From Fimbriimonadaceae bacterium (GTDB lineage Bacteria > Armatimonadota > Fimbriimonadia > Fimbriimonadales > Fimbriimonadaceae): 64,000 nucleotides of DNA. Under the pieces are notes generated by a model. It did not search any database. It saw only the letters and a program-made list of their open reading frames with translations, and was not told the DNA's origin. Positions 52,221 to 60,587 of the stretch are shown in pieces. The stretch spans positions 1,240,001 through 1,304,000 of the forward strand of contig JABAQM010000001.1 of the NCBI GenBank assembly GCA_019187105.1, written 5' to 3'. Both the position numbers and the translations under genes were made by a program. The number at the start of each line of letters is the position of its first letter. Positions within the stretch are counted from its first letter, which is position 1.

Positions 52221-54065
52221 CTAAGGCTCGTTGAGGATTTCGTTGATCTGTTCAGCCAAACGCCGGGTCATCGTCGGCACCGCCGCGAGCTCGTCCACCG
52301 AAGCCCGTCGAATGCCTTCCACACTCCCGAAGTTGCGGAGCAGGAGCCGACGCCGCCGGGGACCGACGCCGGGGATTTCCTCCAGGATCGAACCCGTCAT
52401 TCGCTTGTCTCGCACCTTCCGGTGGAACGTCAGTGCGAAGCGGTGGGCCTCGTCGCGCAGCCTTCGCAGGAGGACGAGCGCAGGCGCCTGCATCGGCAGT
52501 TCGATCTCTTCGAATCCGAACTCGTCGCGCTTGGGAATGTAAATCAGTTCAAGTTTCTTGGCGAGCCCGATCATCGGAACCGCCATTCCAAGTTCGTCGC
52601 GCGCCTTTATCGCTGCGGCCAGCTGTCCCTTGCCGCCGTCGATCATGACCAAATCGGGCAGCTTGATGAACTTGGGATCGCCATCAAGATAGCGTCGAAA
52701 CCGCCTCAGGATCACCTCGTGCATCATCGCAAAGTCGTTGGGGCTCTCGGGCTGGAACTTGACCCGGAACCGGCGGTACTCGGCCTTGGCTGCCTGTGCC
52801 TTTTCGAAAACCACCATGCTTCCCACTGGGGCGGTGCCTTGCACGTTCGAGATGTCGTAGCCTTCCACCCGCATCGGCAAGGTCGGCAGCCCAAGCGCCT
52901 CCTGAAGCTGTGACATCGCTTCTTCGGACCATTGGTCGGCTCGCTCCGTCTCGTCTCGCATCTCTTGTAGCGCGAGCTCGGCATTGTCCATTGCCATCTC
53001 GATCAGCTTGAGCTTCTCTCCGCCTTGCGGAACCGAGATCGATACCGCCCGGCCCTTTCTTCCCCGCAGCCATTGCTGGACAATCTGACGCTCCTCGATT
53101 TCGATCGGCAAGAGGATCTCGTTCGGCAAGTCGGGGGCGTCGTTGTAATACTGTTTGACAAACTCCTGGACGGATTCGCTGGGGGACGATTCCTTTGATC
53201 CATCGAGGAAGAACTGGCGCTGCCCGATGAGCTTGCCACTCCGGACATACAGCATCTGGATGGCAGCGCCCCGCTCGTCCTTGACAACGGCGATCACGTC
53301 CCGATCCCGTCCATCCGCGTCGAGTACTTTTTGCCGCTGCAAGACGTTGTCGACGGCAATGAGTCGATCGCGAAGAATCGCTGCCCGCTCGTAGTCCATC
53401 GCCTCGGAAGCCGCGGCCATTTCGTTGCGAATGTCCTTCATCAGGGACTCTTCCTTTCCCGATAGGAAGCGCTCCACCTGCTCGATGACCTGGTCGTAGG
53501 CTTTCTTTTCCGACAGTCCCGCACACGGCGCAAGGCATTGGCCAAGGTGAAAGTACAGGCAGGGCCGCTGCTCCGCGGCGCCGCGCCAGCTTTTACCGCA
53601 CGGGATCAGCGGGAAAATCTTGTGGAGCAGCTGGAGGGTCTCGCGAACCGAGTAGGCGCTGGTGAACGGCCCAAAATACTTCGCGCCGTCCTTTCTGACC
53701 TTCCGCGTAAAGAGCACTCTCGGAAACGGCTCTTTGGTAATCGTGATATACGGATAGCTCTTGTCGTCCCGCATCCGCACGTTGAATGGGGGCCGGTAGC
53801 GCTTGATGAGGTTGCATTCGAGCACCAACGCTTCGACCTCCGATTCCACGACGATCGTCTCGATATCGCGAACGCGCGAGACCAGCCTTTCGATGCGCGG
53901 GCCATGGCGGGCCGAGTCCTGAAAGTAGGATCGAACCCGGCTGCGGAGGGAAAGGGCCTTCCCGACGTAGAGCACCTCTTCCTTCTCGTCCCGGTAGATG
54001 TAGCAGCCGGGCTTGGCGGGAAGGCCCTTCAATTTGTCGGTAATGGACGGGTGGACGGTTGGCAT
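52221..54065 (-). CDS. uvrC: Excinuclease ABC subunit C
   Basis: The product is 614 aa, normal length. UvrC makes both incisions in nucleotide excision repair with UvrA and UvrB. The N-terminal GIY-YIG domain is clear (PGCYIYRDEKEEVLYVGKAL), as are the PCxYxxLGxCxAPC-like segment (RPCLYFHLGQCLAPCAG), the UVR motif (AMDYERAAILRDRLIAV), the RNase H-like endonuclease core (GYDISNVQG, MIDGGKGQL) and the helix-hairpin-helix C-terminus (LEEIPGVGPRRRRLLLRNFG). It is divergent from the RNase E/G gene. Confidence 0.97.
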   Translation of the reverse strand: MPTVHPSITDKLKGLPAKPGCYIYRDEKEEVLYVGKALSLRSRVRSYFQDSARHGPRIERLVSRVRDIETIVVESEVEALVLECNLIKRYRPPFNVRMRDDKSYPYITITKEPFPRVLFTRKVRKDGAKYFGPFTSAYSVRETLQLLHKIFPLIPCGKSWRGAAEQRPCLYFHLGQCLAPCAGLSEKKAYDQVIEQVERFLSGKEESLMKDIRNEMAAASEAMDYERAAILRDRLIAVDNVLQRQKVLDADGRDRDVIAVVKDERGAAIQMLYVRSGKLIGQRQFFLDGSKESSPSESVQEFVKQYYNDAPDLPNEILLPIEIEERQIVQQWLRGRKGRAVSISVPQGGEKLKLIEMAMDNAELALQEMRDETERADQWSEEAMSQLQEALGLPTLPMRVEGYDISNVQGTAPVGSMVVFEKAQAAKAEYRRFRVKFQPESPNDFAMMHEVILRRFRRYLDGDPKFIKLPDLVMIDGGKGQLAAAIKARDELGMAVPMIGLAKKLELIYIPKRDEFGFEEIELPMQAPALVLLRRLRDEAHRFALTFHRKVRDKRMTGSILEEIPGVGPRRRRLLLRNFGSVEGIRRASVDELAAVPTMTRRLAEQINEILNEP

Positions 54066-54189
54066 TTGCCTGGCAAACGAATTATCCCGTTATGGCGCAC
54101 CTGATGGACATCGCTCGAGAACCGGTACAATTTGCATACGCGTCAGCAGGCGACCTTTTACCGCTAAGTCGCCTGGACGGAGGAAGATT
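54066..54189. promoter_or_regulatory. Divergent promoter region uvrC / RNase E-G gene
   Basis: This 124-nt gap holds outward-facing -10-like elements: GATAAT on the minus strand (54081-54086), 15 nt before uvrC, and TACAAT on the plus strand (54126-54131), about 58 nt before the RNase gene. The -35 elements are poor. A GGAGG (54179-54183) serves the plus-strand gene. Confidence 0.35.
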
Positions 54190-55959
54190 TTGCCAAGAGG
54201 GAAACGAAACACGGCGAAGGTCCCATCGGGACCGCGCCACACCGAAATCATCGTCAACTGTTCATTGCGTGAGACCCGCGTTGCCGTTATGGAAGGCGGG
54301 CAGCTCATGGAGTACCGCGTCGAGCGCGAAGAGCGCGTCGTGGGCAGCATCTTCAAGGGGATTGTCCAGAACGTCCTCCCAGGCATGGATGCCGCCTTTG
54401 TCGACATCGGCCTCGAGCGGAATGCATTCCTGTACGTCGCCGACATCGTGCCCGACGAGGGTCAGGACAACAGTCCGGCCTCGCTCAAGCGAAGCGAGCT
54501 CCGACGCCGCAAGATCAAGGAGCTGATCCGTCCCGGCCAGGAGATCATGGTGCAGGTGACCAAAGGGCCGCGCGGCACAAAGGGCGCCCGCGTCACCACC
54601 CGAATCGCCCTGCCCGGCCGTTATCTGGTCCTGATGCCGGAGGCGAACAACGTCGGGGTCAGCCGCAAGATCGAAGACCGCCGAGAACGGGAGCGGCTGC
54701 GAAAGATCGGCGAGCATATCGTGCCCGATGGTTTTGGGATTATTCTCCGGACCGAGTGCGAGGGTCGGACTGAAGCCGAACTGCGCAGCGACGTCACCTT
54801 CCTGCAGCACCTGTGGGACCAGGTCATGGGCGCCGCCAAGAAAATGCGCGCGCCGGCATGCGTCCACCGCGACCAGACCCTGCTCTACCGCACGATTCGC
54901 GACGTGTTCAGCGAGGAAATCAGCAAGCTCGTCATCGATGATCCCGAGGAGTACGAAAAGGTCAACCTGGTCGCCCGTATGGTAGCGCCGACCATGCGCG
55001 ACAAGACCTTTCTCTACGACAAGGAAACGCCCATCTTCGACGAGTACGGCATCGAGCGGGAGCTCGAAAGGCTCCTTCAACACAAGGTTTGGCTGAAGTC
55101 AGGCGGCTACCTGGTCGTGGACGAGATGGAGGCCCTCACCGCGGTCGACATCAATACCGGCAAGCAGGTCGGCCATACGTCACTGTCCGACACCATTCTC
55201 AAGACCAATCTGGAGGCCGCCGACGAGGTCTGCCGGCAGCTTCGGCTTCGGGACATGGGCGGCATCATCGTGATCGACTTCATCGATATGGACAGCGCCG
55301 AAGACCGCAAGCGCCTCCTGGATCACTTTACAAACAAGCTCGGCACCGACCGGGCCCGAACCCGCATCGGCAAGGTCTCATCGCTGGGGCTTGTGGAGAT
55401 CACCCGCAAGCGCACGGGCGAGTCCGTAACCGAGGCCATCACCGAAGCCTGCCCGACCTGTGCCGGCCGTGGCCGCATCAATTCGCGGGACACCGTGTCG
55501 CTTTGGGTTGAGCGCGACATGCGCCGCATGCTCGGCGAGCCGGGCAATGCCTATTACGTCGAGTGTCACCCCGCCATTGTCGAAGCGCTGATCGGCGCCG
55601 ACGGCGAGAATGTCGAAGAGCTTGAGCACGAGCTGAATCGTGGGATCTACCTGCGGGCGAATTTCGACCTGCCGTTCGAGGAATACACGATCAGTGTCGG
55701 CACGATCGACGAGTTCGACCGCACGATCATGGGTTATCGGCGGGCGCAGGTTTTGGAATGCAACGTGCGCCGCAGCTCGTTCGACATTCAGACCAAGGTG
55801 GTGGGCTGGACCGACAACGGATTTTATATCGAGCTTCTCGATGGCGTCAGCCACCTCGGGCATCGCGTCAAGGTCTGCCTGCAGGACATCCGGAGGTCGT
55901 TCGCTGTGGCGGACGTGATCCTGCCCGGGACGCCGACCCTTCGCGGCGCTGGAAGCTAA
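54190..55959 (+). CDS. Ribonuclease E/G family endoribonuclease
   Basis: The product is 589 aa from a TTG at 54190 preceded by GGAGG with 6-7 nt spacing; the ATG further upstream at 54013 lies inside the antisense uvrC gene and adds unrelated residues. The enzyme matures rRNA and starts mRNA decay. The S1 domain is visible (GSIFKGIVQNVLPGMDAAFV), the catalytic aspartates are D320 (AVDINTGK) and D363 (IVIDFIDMD), and the zinc-link cysteines are C421 and C424 (ACPTCAGRG). The spacings (43 and 101) equal those of E. coli RNase E. It lacks the long RNase E tail, so it is nearer RNase G in size. Confidence 0.95.
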   Translation: MPRGKRNTAKVPSGPRHTEIIVNCSLRETRVAVMEGGQLMEYRVEREERVVGSIFKGIVQNVLPGMDAAFVDIGLERNAFLYVADIVPDEGQDNSPASLKRSELRRRKIKELIRPGQEIMVQVTKGPRGTKGARVTTRIALPGRYLVLMPEANNVGVSRKIEDRRERERLRKIGEHIVPDGFGIILRTECEGRTEAELRSDVTFLQHLWDQVMGAAKKMRAPACVHRDQTLLYRTIRDVFSEEISKLVIDDPEEYEKVNLVARMVAPTMRDKTFLYDKETPIFDEYGIERELERLLQHKVWLKSGGYLVVDEMEALTAVDINTGKQVGHTSLSDTILKTNLEAADEVCRQLRLRDMGGIIVIDFIDMDSAEDRKRLLDHFTNKLGTDRARTRIGKVSSLGLVEITRKRTGESVTEAITEACPTCAGRGRINSRDTVSLWVERDMRRMLGEPGNAYYVECHPAIVEALIGADGENVEELEHELNRGIYLRANFDLPFEEYTISVGTIDEFDRTIMGYRRAQVLECNVRRSSFDIQTKVVGWTDNGFYIELLDGVSHLGHRVKVCLQDIRRSFAVADVILPGTPTLRGAGS

Positions 55960-56018
55960 AAACACGAGATTGTGGAAAAAATTCGAAAAAAAACCGCGAA
56001 AGGAAACCTTCCATAAAT

Positions 56019-56053
56019 GCGGCTAACCCGGGCTAATCCGGGCAGAAAGCCGC
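56019..56053 (+). ncRNA. Structured leader hairpin upstream of the G5/3D gene
   Basis: In the 184-nt AT-rich gap between the RNase gene and the next gene, GCGGCT (56019-56024) pairs with AGCCGC (56048-56053) and encloses CCCGG/CCGGG (56027-56031, 56038-56042). GCTAAYC occurs three times (56022, 56032, 56052). It could be a terminator for the upstream gene without a T-run, or a regulatory leader. Genes of this type often follow c-di-AMP riboswitches, but I could not match that consensus here. Confidence 0.35.
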
Positions 56054-56143
56054 TAATCGCCAGATTATGGGGAGTTGCGGCCAGAAGAATTGACCGTACA
56101 ACATCTATTTCTCGCACTGCGACGCAAAAGGAGGTGAAACCGT

Positions 56144-56779
56144 ATGCGCCCAGTCTTTTTTGTGTTTGGCGTTTGGACAATCGCGTCAGGGGCCTTTGCC
56201 TTTGAAAAAACCTCGGAAATCGCCAACAAAAGGGTGGTCAAGACGGTGGTCAAATCGATCCCGTCAGAAGTTAAATATGAATTCTCGCGCACCGTCGGCT
56301 CCGGCCGGTTGGTGAAGGTTCAGGATGGCGAGCCGGGCAAGCTCATCAAGTCCATCCAGATAACCTATCAGGATGGCAAGCCGGTTCGCAGCCAGGTTCT
56401 GAAGGTTGAACGAATCGAACCCAAGCCCACGCTCTTCCATATGGGTAAGTCCTCCATGGCCACCAGCCGCGGATCCTTTACCCGCGGCAGGGTCATCACG
56501 ATGTCGGCTTCCGCCTATGACCCGTCGGCAGGCCGCGGTCGCTACGCCACGGGCATCACGGCTTCAGGAATGAGGGCTCGATACGGGGTTGTCGCCGTCG
56601 ATCCGCGCGTCATTCCGCTGGGAACGCGTGTCTTTGTCGAAGGTTATGGCTTTGCTATCGCGGCCGACACCGGTGGAGCGATAAAGGGCAACAAAATCGA
56701 CCTGTGCTACCAGACGCGCCGTGAATGCATGCAGTTCGGGCGCCGTAAGGTTAAAGTACACGTATTGAAGGGCCGATAA
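56144..56779 (+). CDS. G5 and 3D domain protein (RpfB/YabE-like cell-wall protein)
   Basis: The product is 211 aa. An ideal AAGGAGGTGA lies 8 nt before the ATG. The N-terminus is a signal peptide (MRPVFFVFGVWTIASGAFA). Residues about 48-95 look like a G5 domain (SRTVGSGRLVKVQDGEPGKL). Residues about 125-205 form a 3D domain, a double-psi barrel with ATGITASGMRARYGVVAVDP, AIAADTGGAIKGNKIDLCYQ and the conserved Asp residues. It probably cleaves or binds peptidoglycan. Its place before ksgA matches the yabE/rpfB-ksgA order in Firmicutes and Actinobacteria. Confidence 0.88.
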   Translation: MRPVFFVFGVWTIASGAFAFEKTSEIANKRVVKTVVKSIPSEVKYEFSRTVGSGRLVKVQDGEPGKLIKSIQITYQDGKPVRSQVLKVERIEPKPTLFHMGKSSMATSRGSFTRGRVITMSASAYDPSAGRGRYATGITASGMRARYGVVAVDPRVIPLGTRVFVEGYGFAIAADTGGAIKGNKIDLCYQTRRECMQFGRRKVKVHVLKGR

Positions 56780-56814
56780 CTCTCGATCTGACCGACGCCG
56801 GAGCGCTGCAAAGC

Positions 56815-57585
56815 TTGCTCCGGCGCCACGGTCTTTCTCCCCAAAAGCGCCTCAGCCAGAACTACTTGGTGTCGCGGCCGGCAGTGGATTCGATCGTGGC
56901 TGAGACAACGGGTCTGGCGGCTATTCTCGAAGTTGGCCCCGGGCCCGGCGTCCTCACCCAGCGATTGGCGGCTTCGTCCGCGGTCACAGCAATAGAAATC
57001 GATCCCGTTTCGGTTTCCGCCCTGTCCGAGAGCGCACCCAGCGCAAAGGTGATTCAAGGCGATGCCTTGCGGCTCGATTGGCGTGCCCTTCTGTCGGCTA
57101 TGCCGATTCCCCGTGGAATCGTCTCGAACATGCCGTATCACATTACCGGTCCCTTGCTCGAGCGGCTGGCCGGCGCCGCAGACCTCATCGACCGAGCGAT
57201 CCTGATGATGCAGAAGGAGGTCGGCGCCAAGATTGTGGCCCCGCCGGGTGATCCTGAACACGGTTCGTTGTCGGCGGCGATGCAGCTACGATTTTCGGTG
57301 AGGCGAATCGCCGTTGTACCGAAGGGCGCGTTTCTACCCCCTCCCAAGGTGGATAGCATCGTGCTCCGGTTCGAGCCTCGGAATCACGAATTGCCCGACT
57401 CAACGTTCAGCCTTATACGAAGCGCGTTCCGCATGCCTCGAAAGACACTCGCGAACAACCTCGTCGCGGCCGGCTGGAACCCTGAGCGAGCTATCGGGGC
57501 CCTCGATCGTCTGGGACTGGCTCGCTCCGTTCGGCCCCATCAGGTTCCCATTGACGTATGGCGAGAGCTCGATGAATCCCGGTGA
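56815..57585 (+). CDS. rsmA: 16S rRNA (adenine1518/1519-N6)-dimethyltransferase
   Basis: The product is 256 aa from the TTG at 56815. KsgA dimethylates two adenines in 16S rRNA. LEVGPGPGVLTQRL binds SAM, AIEID and GDAL follow, and NMPYHITGPLLERL is the NxPY catalytic motif. RKTLANNL near the C-terminus is family-typical. The usual N-terminus (LTDxxALxxLLxRHGLxP) continues in frame upstream of the TTG to about 56776, where no ATG, GTG or TTG exists: only CTG at 56788 or ATA at 56776, the latter overlapping the TAA of the preceding gene. The true start is therefore uncertain. Confidence 0.93.
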   Translation: MLRRHGLSPQKRLSQNYLVSRPAVDSIVAETTGLAAILEVGPGPGVLTQRLAASSAVTAIEIDPVSVSALSESAPSAKVIQGDALRLDWRALLSAMPIPRGIVSNMPYHITGPLLERLAGAADLIDRAILMMQKEVGAKIVAPPGDPEHGSLSAAMQLRFSVRRIAVVPKGAFLPPPKVDSIVLRFEPRNHELPDSTFSLIRSAFRMPRKTLANNLVAAGWNPERAIGALDRLGLARSVRPHQVPIDVWRELDESR

Positions 57586-58657
57586 CGCAACTGAGCTTGC
57601 CAGGGCCCGTGCCGCTGAAGAAGGATTCGAGCTTGTGGGCATTTGCCAGGCAGCACCGACGGAGACGATGCCCGCTTATGAGTCCTGGCTGGCGAAAGGC
57701 TATCACGGTCAAATGTCGTACCTGCTCCGCCATACCGCCTTGAAGAAAGACCCAGCGAACCTGTTGCCGGGCGTTCGGTCCATCCTCATGGTGGGGCTTA
57801 ACTATGCCCAGCCGACCGGCCATCAACCCGGAATGCCCCGCATCGCAACGTACGCTCTGGGCCGAGACTATCACGGCGTCATACGACGAAAGCTCAGACG
57901 CATCGCCAGAGCCTTGGCGTGTCTCGACCCCGATGCCCAGTTTCGAGTTTGCGTCGATTCGGCACCTCTCCTGGAAAGAGAGTTCGCCGTTCGGGCCGGT
58001 CTTGGCTGGATCGGCAAGAACACCATGGTTATCAACTCGCGAAGGGGAAGCTGGTTCCTCCTTGGCGCGTTGCTGACGACGCAGGAGCTCACGCCCGATT
58101 TGCCCGCAACTGGTGGCTGCGGAACTTGCCGTTCGTGCATCGACGCCTGCCCGACAGGCTGCATCATTTATGAGGACGGTCGATGGCAAATCGACGCCCG
58201 GAGCTGTATCAGCTACCTGACAATCGAGCATCGCGGTCCTGTCGATCCTGAGCTTAGCCGGAAGATTGGGGACTGGACGTTCGGCTGCGACGTCTGCCAG
58301 TCCGTTTGCCCCTTCAACGAGCCGAGGGGAAGCCAGCCCTTGCGGGCCAAGCCCACAACCGAGCCGGAGTTTCTCGATCACAGACCCCTGCCAAGCCTCA
58401 GCCAGAGCGTCGAGCTCGATGCAGATGACTGGGATTCGTTCAGTCCAGGGTCGCCGATTAGGCGCACGGGCATCGAAGGGTGGCGCCGAAATGCGGCGAT
58501 CAACCTAGCGAATGCCGGCGATGGTGGAGACGGCGGCCTTCAAGTCGTAGGGTCCGAGGATCCCCTCGCCACCGACCAGATAGATGCCGGCCGAGCGAGC
58601 ACGCAAATCGGGACGAAGCCCACCAAGGATCGGGGCCACAAACCAGCCGGGAGCTAG
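57572..58657 (+). CDS. queG: Epoxyqueuosine reductase
   Basis: The product is 361 aa from an ATG at 57572 that overlaps ksgA by 14 bases. QueG reduces epoxyqueuosine to queuosine in tRNA using cobalamin and two [4Fe-4S] clusters. The clusters are ligated by CGTCRSCIDACPTGC (about 182-196) and CDVCQSVCPFN (about 240-250); the catalytic Asp is in RVCVDSAPLLEREFA. The usual C-terminal HEAT-like repeats are missing: after GWRRNAAINLANAG the sequence becomes Gly/Asp-rich, and this last 51-codon segment is antisense to the next gene. Either it is an overprinted tail or a frameshift lies near 58510. Confidence 0.93.
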   Translation: MNPGDATELARARAAEEGFELVGICQAAPTETMPAYESWLAKGYHGQMSYLLRHTALKKDPANLLPGVRSILMVGLNYAQPTGHQPGMPRIATYALGRDYHGVIRRKLRRIARALACLDPDAQFRVCVDSAPLLEREFAVRAGLGWIGKNTMVINSRRGSWFLLGALLTTQELTPDLPATGGCGTCRSCIDACPTGCIIYEDGRWQIDARSCISYLTIEHRGPVDPELSRKIGDWTFGCDVCQSVCPFNEPRGSQPLRAKPTTEPEFLDHRPLPSLSQSVELDADDWDSFSPGSPIRRTGIEGWRRNAAINLANAGDGGDGGLQVVGSEDPLATDQIDAGRASTQIGTKPTKDRGHKPAGS

Positions 58658-60550
58658 ACGGCTGAGCTCGCGCGCCGTACCCAGCGCATTCGGTCCCACC
58701 ACCGCCGCCATGCGGTTACTGCCCACCGTCGCCGCCGAAAAGTAGAAGCCGGAAACATCGAAGCGGTGGCGAGCGACGATCTCGCTGAAGTGAGCGACCG
58801 AGCTTCGGGCAAACCTCTCGAAGTCGGCGCCGACAAGCTTCCCATATCTCCATGCCAGTCGGATCGCAAGGGCCGAGCTAGAGGCGATCACGTCGTCTGC
58901 GATCTGGGGCGTGCAGGTGTTGCAGTCAGCCATCCAGTCACGCTCGACGGCTTCGACCAGCGCCGAACCGGAAGGGGTCGCAAAAAACTTCAGGGCGCGG
59001 TTGAGCACGGCGGCCCCCTCGCTCAGCGCATCCTGCCTGCCAAAGAGCAGATACTCCTCCATTGCCGCGTCCGCAAAGGCAAGGTAGTCCAACAGCACCG
59101 GTTGTTCGACAACCTGGGCGCGACGACGACGACGAATGTCGTCGCTGCCGACCCGAAAGTCCCGGAGTCTCTCGTACAACGATCCGGCGGCGGCGATGCG
59201 ATCGCTGTCACCGAGGGTTCGGGCCGTTTCCAGGAGTCTCGCGGTCACAAAGCAGTTCGGGGCGGCAAGGTCCAACTCCTTCGGGATTGGTCTGGAGAGT
59301 TTGTTGATGCCGCTCCTCATTCGATCCAGCAGCCCGTCGACCACGTCGGCGTTCATCGTCCAGGCCGTGCGATCGGCAACTTTTATCAGCATCTGCGGGT
59401 TGTCTTCGACACGCAATCCGAAGTATTTGCGAACCCTTTCTCGGTCTTCGGGATCGAACGTGTCCCGGATTCTGGCCGGCGTCCAACTCTCGGAAAGGCT
59501 GCGCCGGTTGATCTTTTCATCCCCGGAGACGTAGGCGTAGAAGGAGCTGTCCTCGCCTGATCGGCGGCTCAAGAGTCCATCGAATACCGATCTCGCTATT
59601 TTCCGGTACAGGGGATCGTCATAGCGCACGCTCGCCTCTCCAAAAGCGGCCATCGCGTCGGCCGTCAAGATCGAAACTCGGTCCAAGTCCACGACCTTCC
59701 ATCCGCTTGAAACCGCCATGCGCCGGAAGCCGCCATCGATCCAATCCACCATCGCCGAGGTGGCGACGGCGTCGATTCCACGTTTGACCTGATCTTGCCG
59801 GTCACCGATCCAGAGCAGCCGCCATGCTTCCGGTTGCAGCTTCAGGAACCCAGGTGCTGAATATGCTCCGTCGGTCGCCGCCTGGACGGTCAATAGGAAG
59901 TTAAGGCGTTCCTGATAGTTCAGGGCGATGTTCGCGCCGGGCGTTGACAGCCGGGCGACTTCCTGGTCCTGCTGAGTGCTCAGGGCTTGAGAAGGAGAGC
60001 CCGTTAGAAGGCTCTCGGCGCGGCGCAGAAAGGCGAGAATGTTCTCGCCATTGAACCGAGCCCGATCGTTTTGACGGACCATACGGTCAACCAGCTTGCC
60101 GTCTGGCGTCAGCACATAGAGCTGAAAACCGACATCGAACGGCTGCTCCAGCCGGGATAGAGGCAGATACGCCGACAGCCAGCGCGGCTGAAGATTGGCA
60201 TCGATCCGTATCGGCAAGTAGCGCTGGTTGATGCGCTCCACCACATCCTGAAAGGCGAAGCCCTCTTCATCGGCTTCCCGGCCAACACGGCTCCATCCGG
60301 TGCCGACGCACAAGAAAATGGGTCGATCGAGGCGACGGGCCTCCTGCAGCGATTCCCGGCGCATCGGTCGCCAGTCGATGAACTGTCTGGCGCCGGCCCT
60401 CACATACTCGCCGGGTTCGGCCGCCAACCCGTTCTCTGGCCCGGGAGGAATATGAGATTTTAGTAAGAGAACAGCCGCTCCAATCGCGCAAAGCGCGACC
60501 ATCAGGATGCCGACAACCTCAAATTTAGGTCGGATTACCTGGGACGCCAT
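58505..60550 (-). CDS. Membrane-anchored YyaL-like protein with degenerate thioredoxin domain
   Basis: The product is 681 aa. An N-terminal membrane anchor (FEVVGILMVALCAIGAAVLL) precedes a thioredoxin-like region with the layout of the DUF255/YyaL family (GTGWSRVGREADEEGFAFQD, INQRYLPIRIDANLQP), but the CxxC cysteines are absent. The C-terminal 500 residues look like the alpha/alpha toroid of that family (DGAYSAPGFLKLQPE, MVDWIDGGFRRMAVSSGWKV, YLAFADAAMEEYLLFG). Function unknown. The 3' end overlaps queG convergently by 153 nt. CATAAT ends 9 nt before the ATG, in a 37-nt gap shared with gatC. Confidence 0.78.
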   Translation of the reverse strand: MASQVIRPKFEVVGILMVALCAIGAAVLLLKSHIPPGPENGLAAEPGEYVRAGARQFIDWRPMRRESLQEARRLDRPIFLCVGTGWSRVGREADEEGFAFQDVVERINQRYLPIRIDANLQPRWLSAYLPLSRLEQPFDVGFQLYVLTPDGKLVDRMVRQNDRARFNGENILAFLRRAESLLTGSPSQALSTQQDQEVARLSTPGANIALNYQERLNFLLTVQAATDGAYSAPGFLKLQPEAWRLLWIGDRQDQVKRGIDAVATSAMVDWIDGGFRRMAVSSGWKVVDLDRVSILTADAMAAFGEASVRYDDPLYRKIARSVFDGLLSRRSGEDSSFYAYVSGDEKINRRSLSESWTPARIRDTFDPEDRERVRKYFGLRVEDNPQMLIKVADRTAWTMNADVVDGLLDRMRSGINKLSRPIPKELDLAAPNCFVTARLLETARTLGDSDRIAAAGSLYERLRDFRVGSDDIRRRRRAQVVEQPVLLDYLAFADAAMEEYLLFGRQDALSEGAAVLNRALKFFATPSGSALVEAVERDWMADCNTCTPQIADDVIASSSALAIRLAWRYGKLVGADFERFARSSVAHFSEIVARHRFDVSGFYFSAATVGSNRMAAVVGPNALGTARELSRLAPGWFVAPILGGLRPDLRARSAGIYLVGGEGILGPYDLKAAVSTIAGIR

Positions 60551-60553
60551 CCT

Positions 60554-60581
60554 TTGGTGATTATGGGCCCTTGGTTATAAT
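60554..60581 (+). promoter_or_regulatory. Strong promoter giving a probable leaderless gatC transcript
   Basis: A perfect TATAAT (60576-60581) with TTGGTG 16 nt upstream (60554-60559) ends only 6 nt before the gatC ATG, so transcription should begin at or next to the A of ATG. No ribosome site is present. A minus-strand CATAAT (60560-60565) for the divergent gene is interleaved in the same 37-nt gap. Confidence 0.65.
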
Positions 60582-60587
60582 AAATTG

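Noticed and set aside
54013-54189. 59-residue N-terminal extension of the RNase E/G protein from an upstream ATG
   Set aside because: It overlaps the antisense start of uvrC and is not family-like; the TTG at 54190 follows GGAGG at normal spacing.
56019-56060. tRNA-like structure
   Set aside because: The nested hairpin lacks a T-arm motif and acceptor-stem geometry.
55960-56143. c-di-AMP (ydaO-yuaA) riboswitch
   Set aside because: The gene context fits, but I could not find the conserved core segments of that riboswitch; only a nested hairpin is visible.
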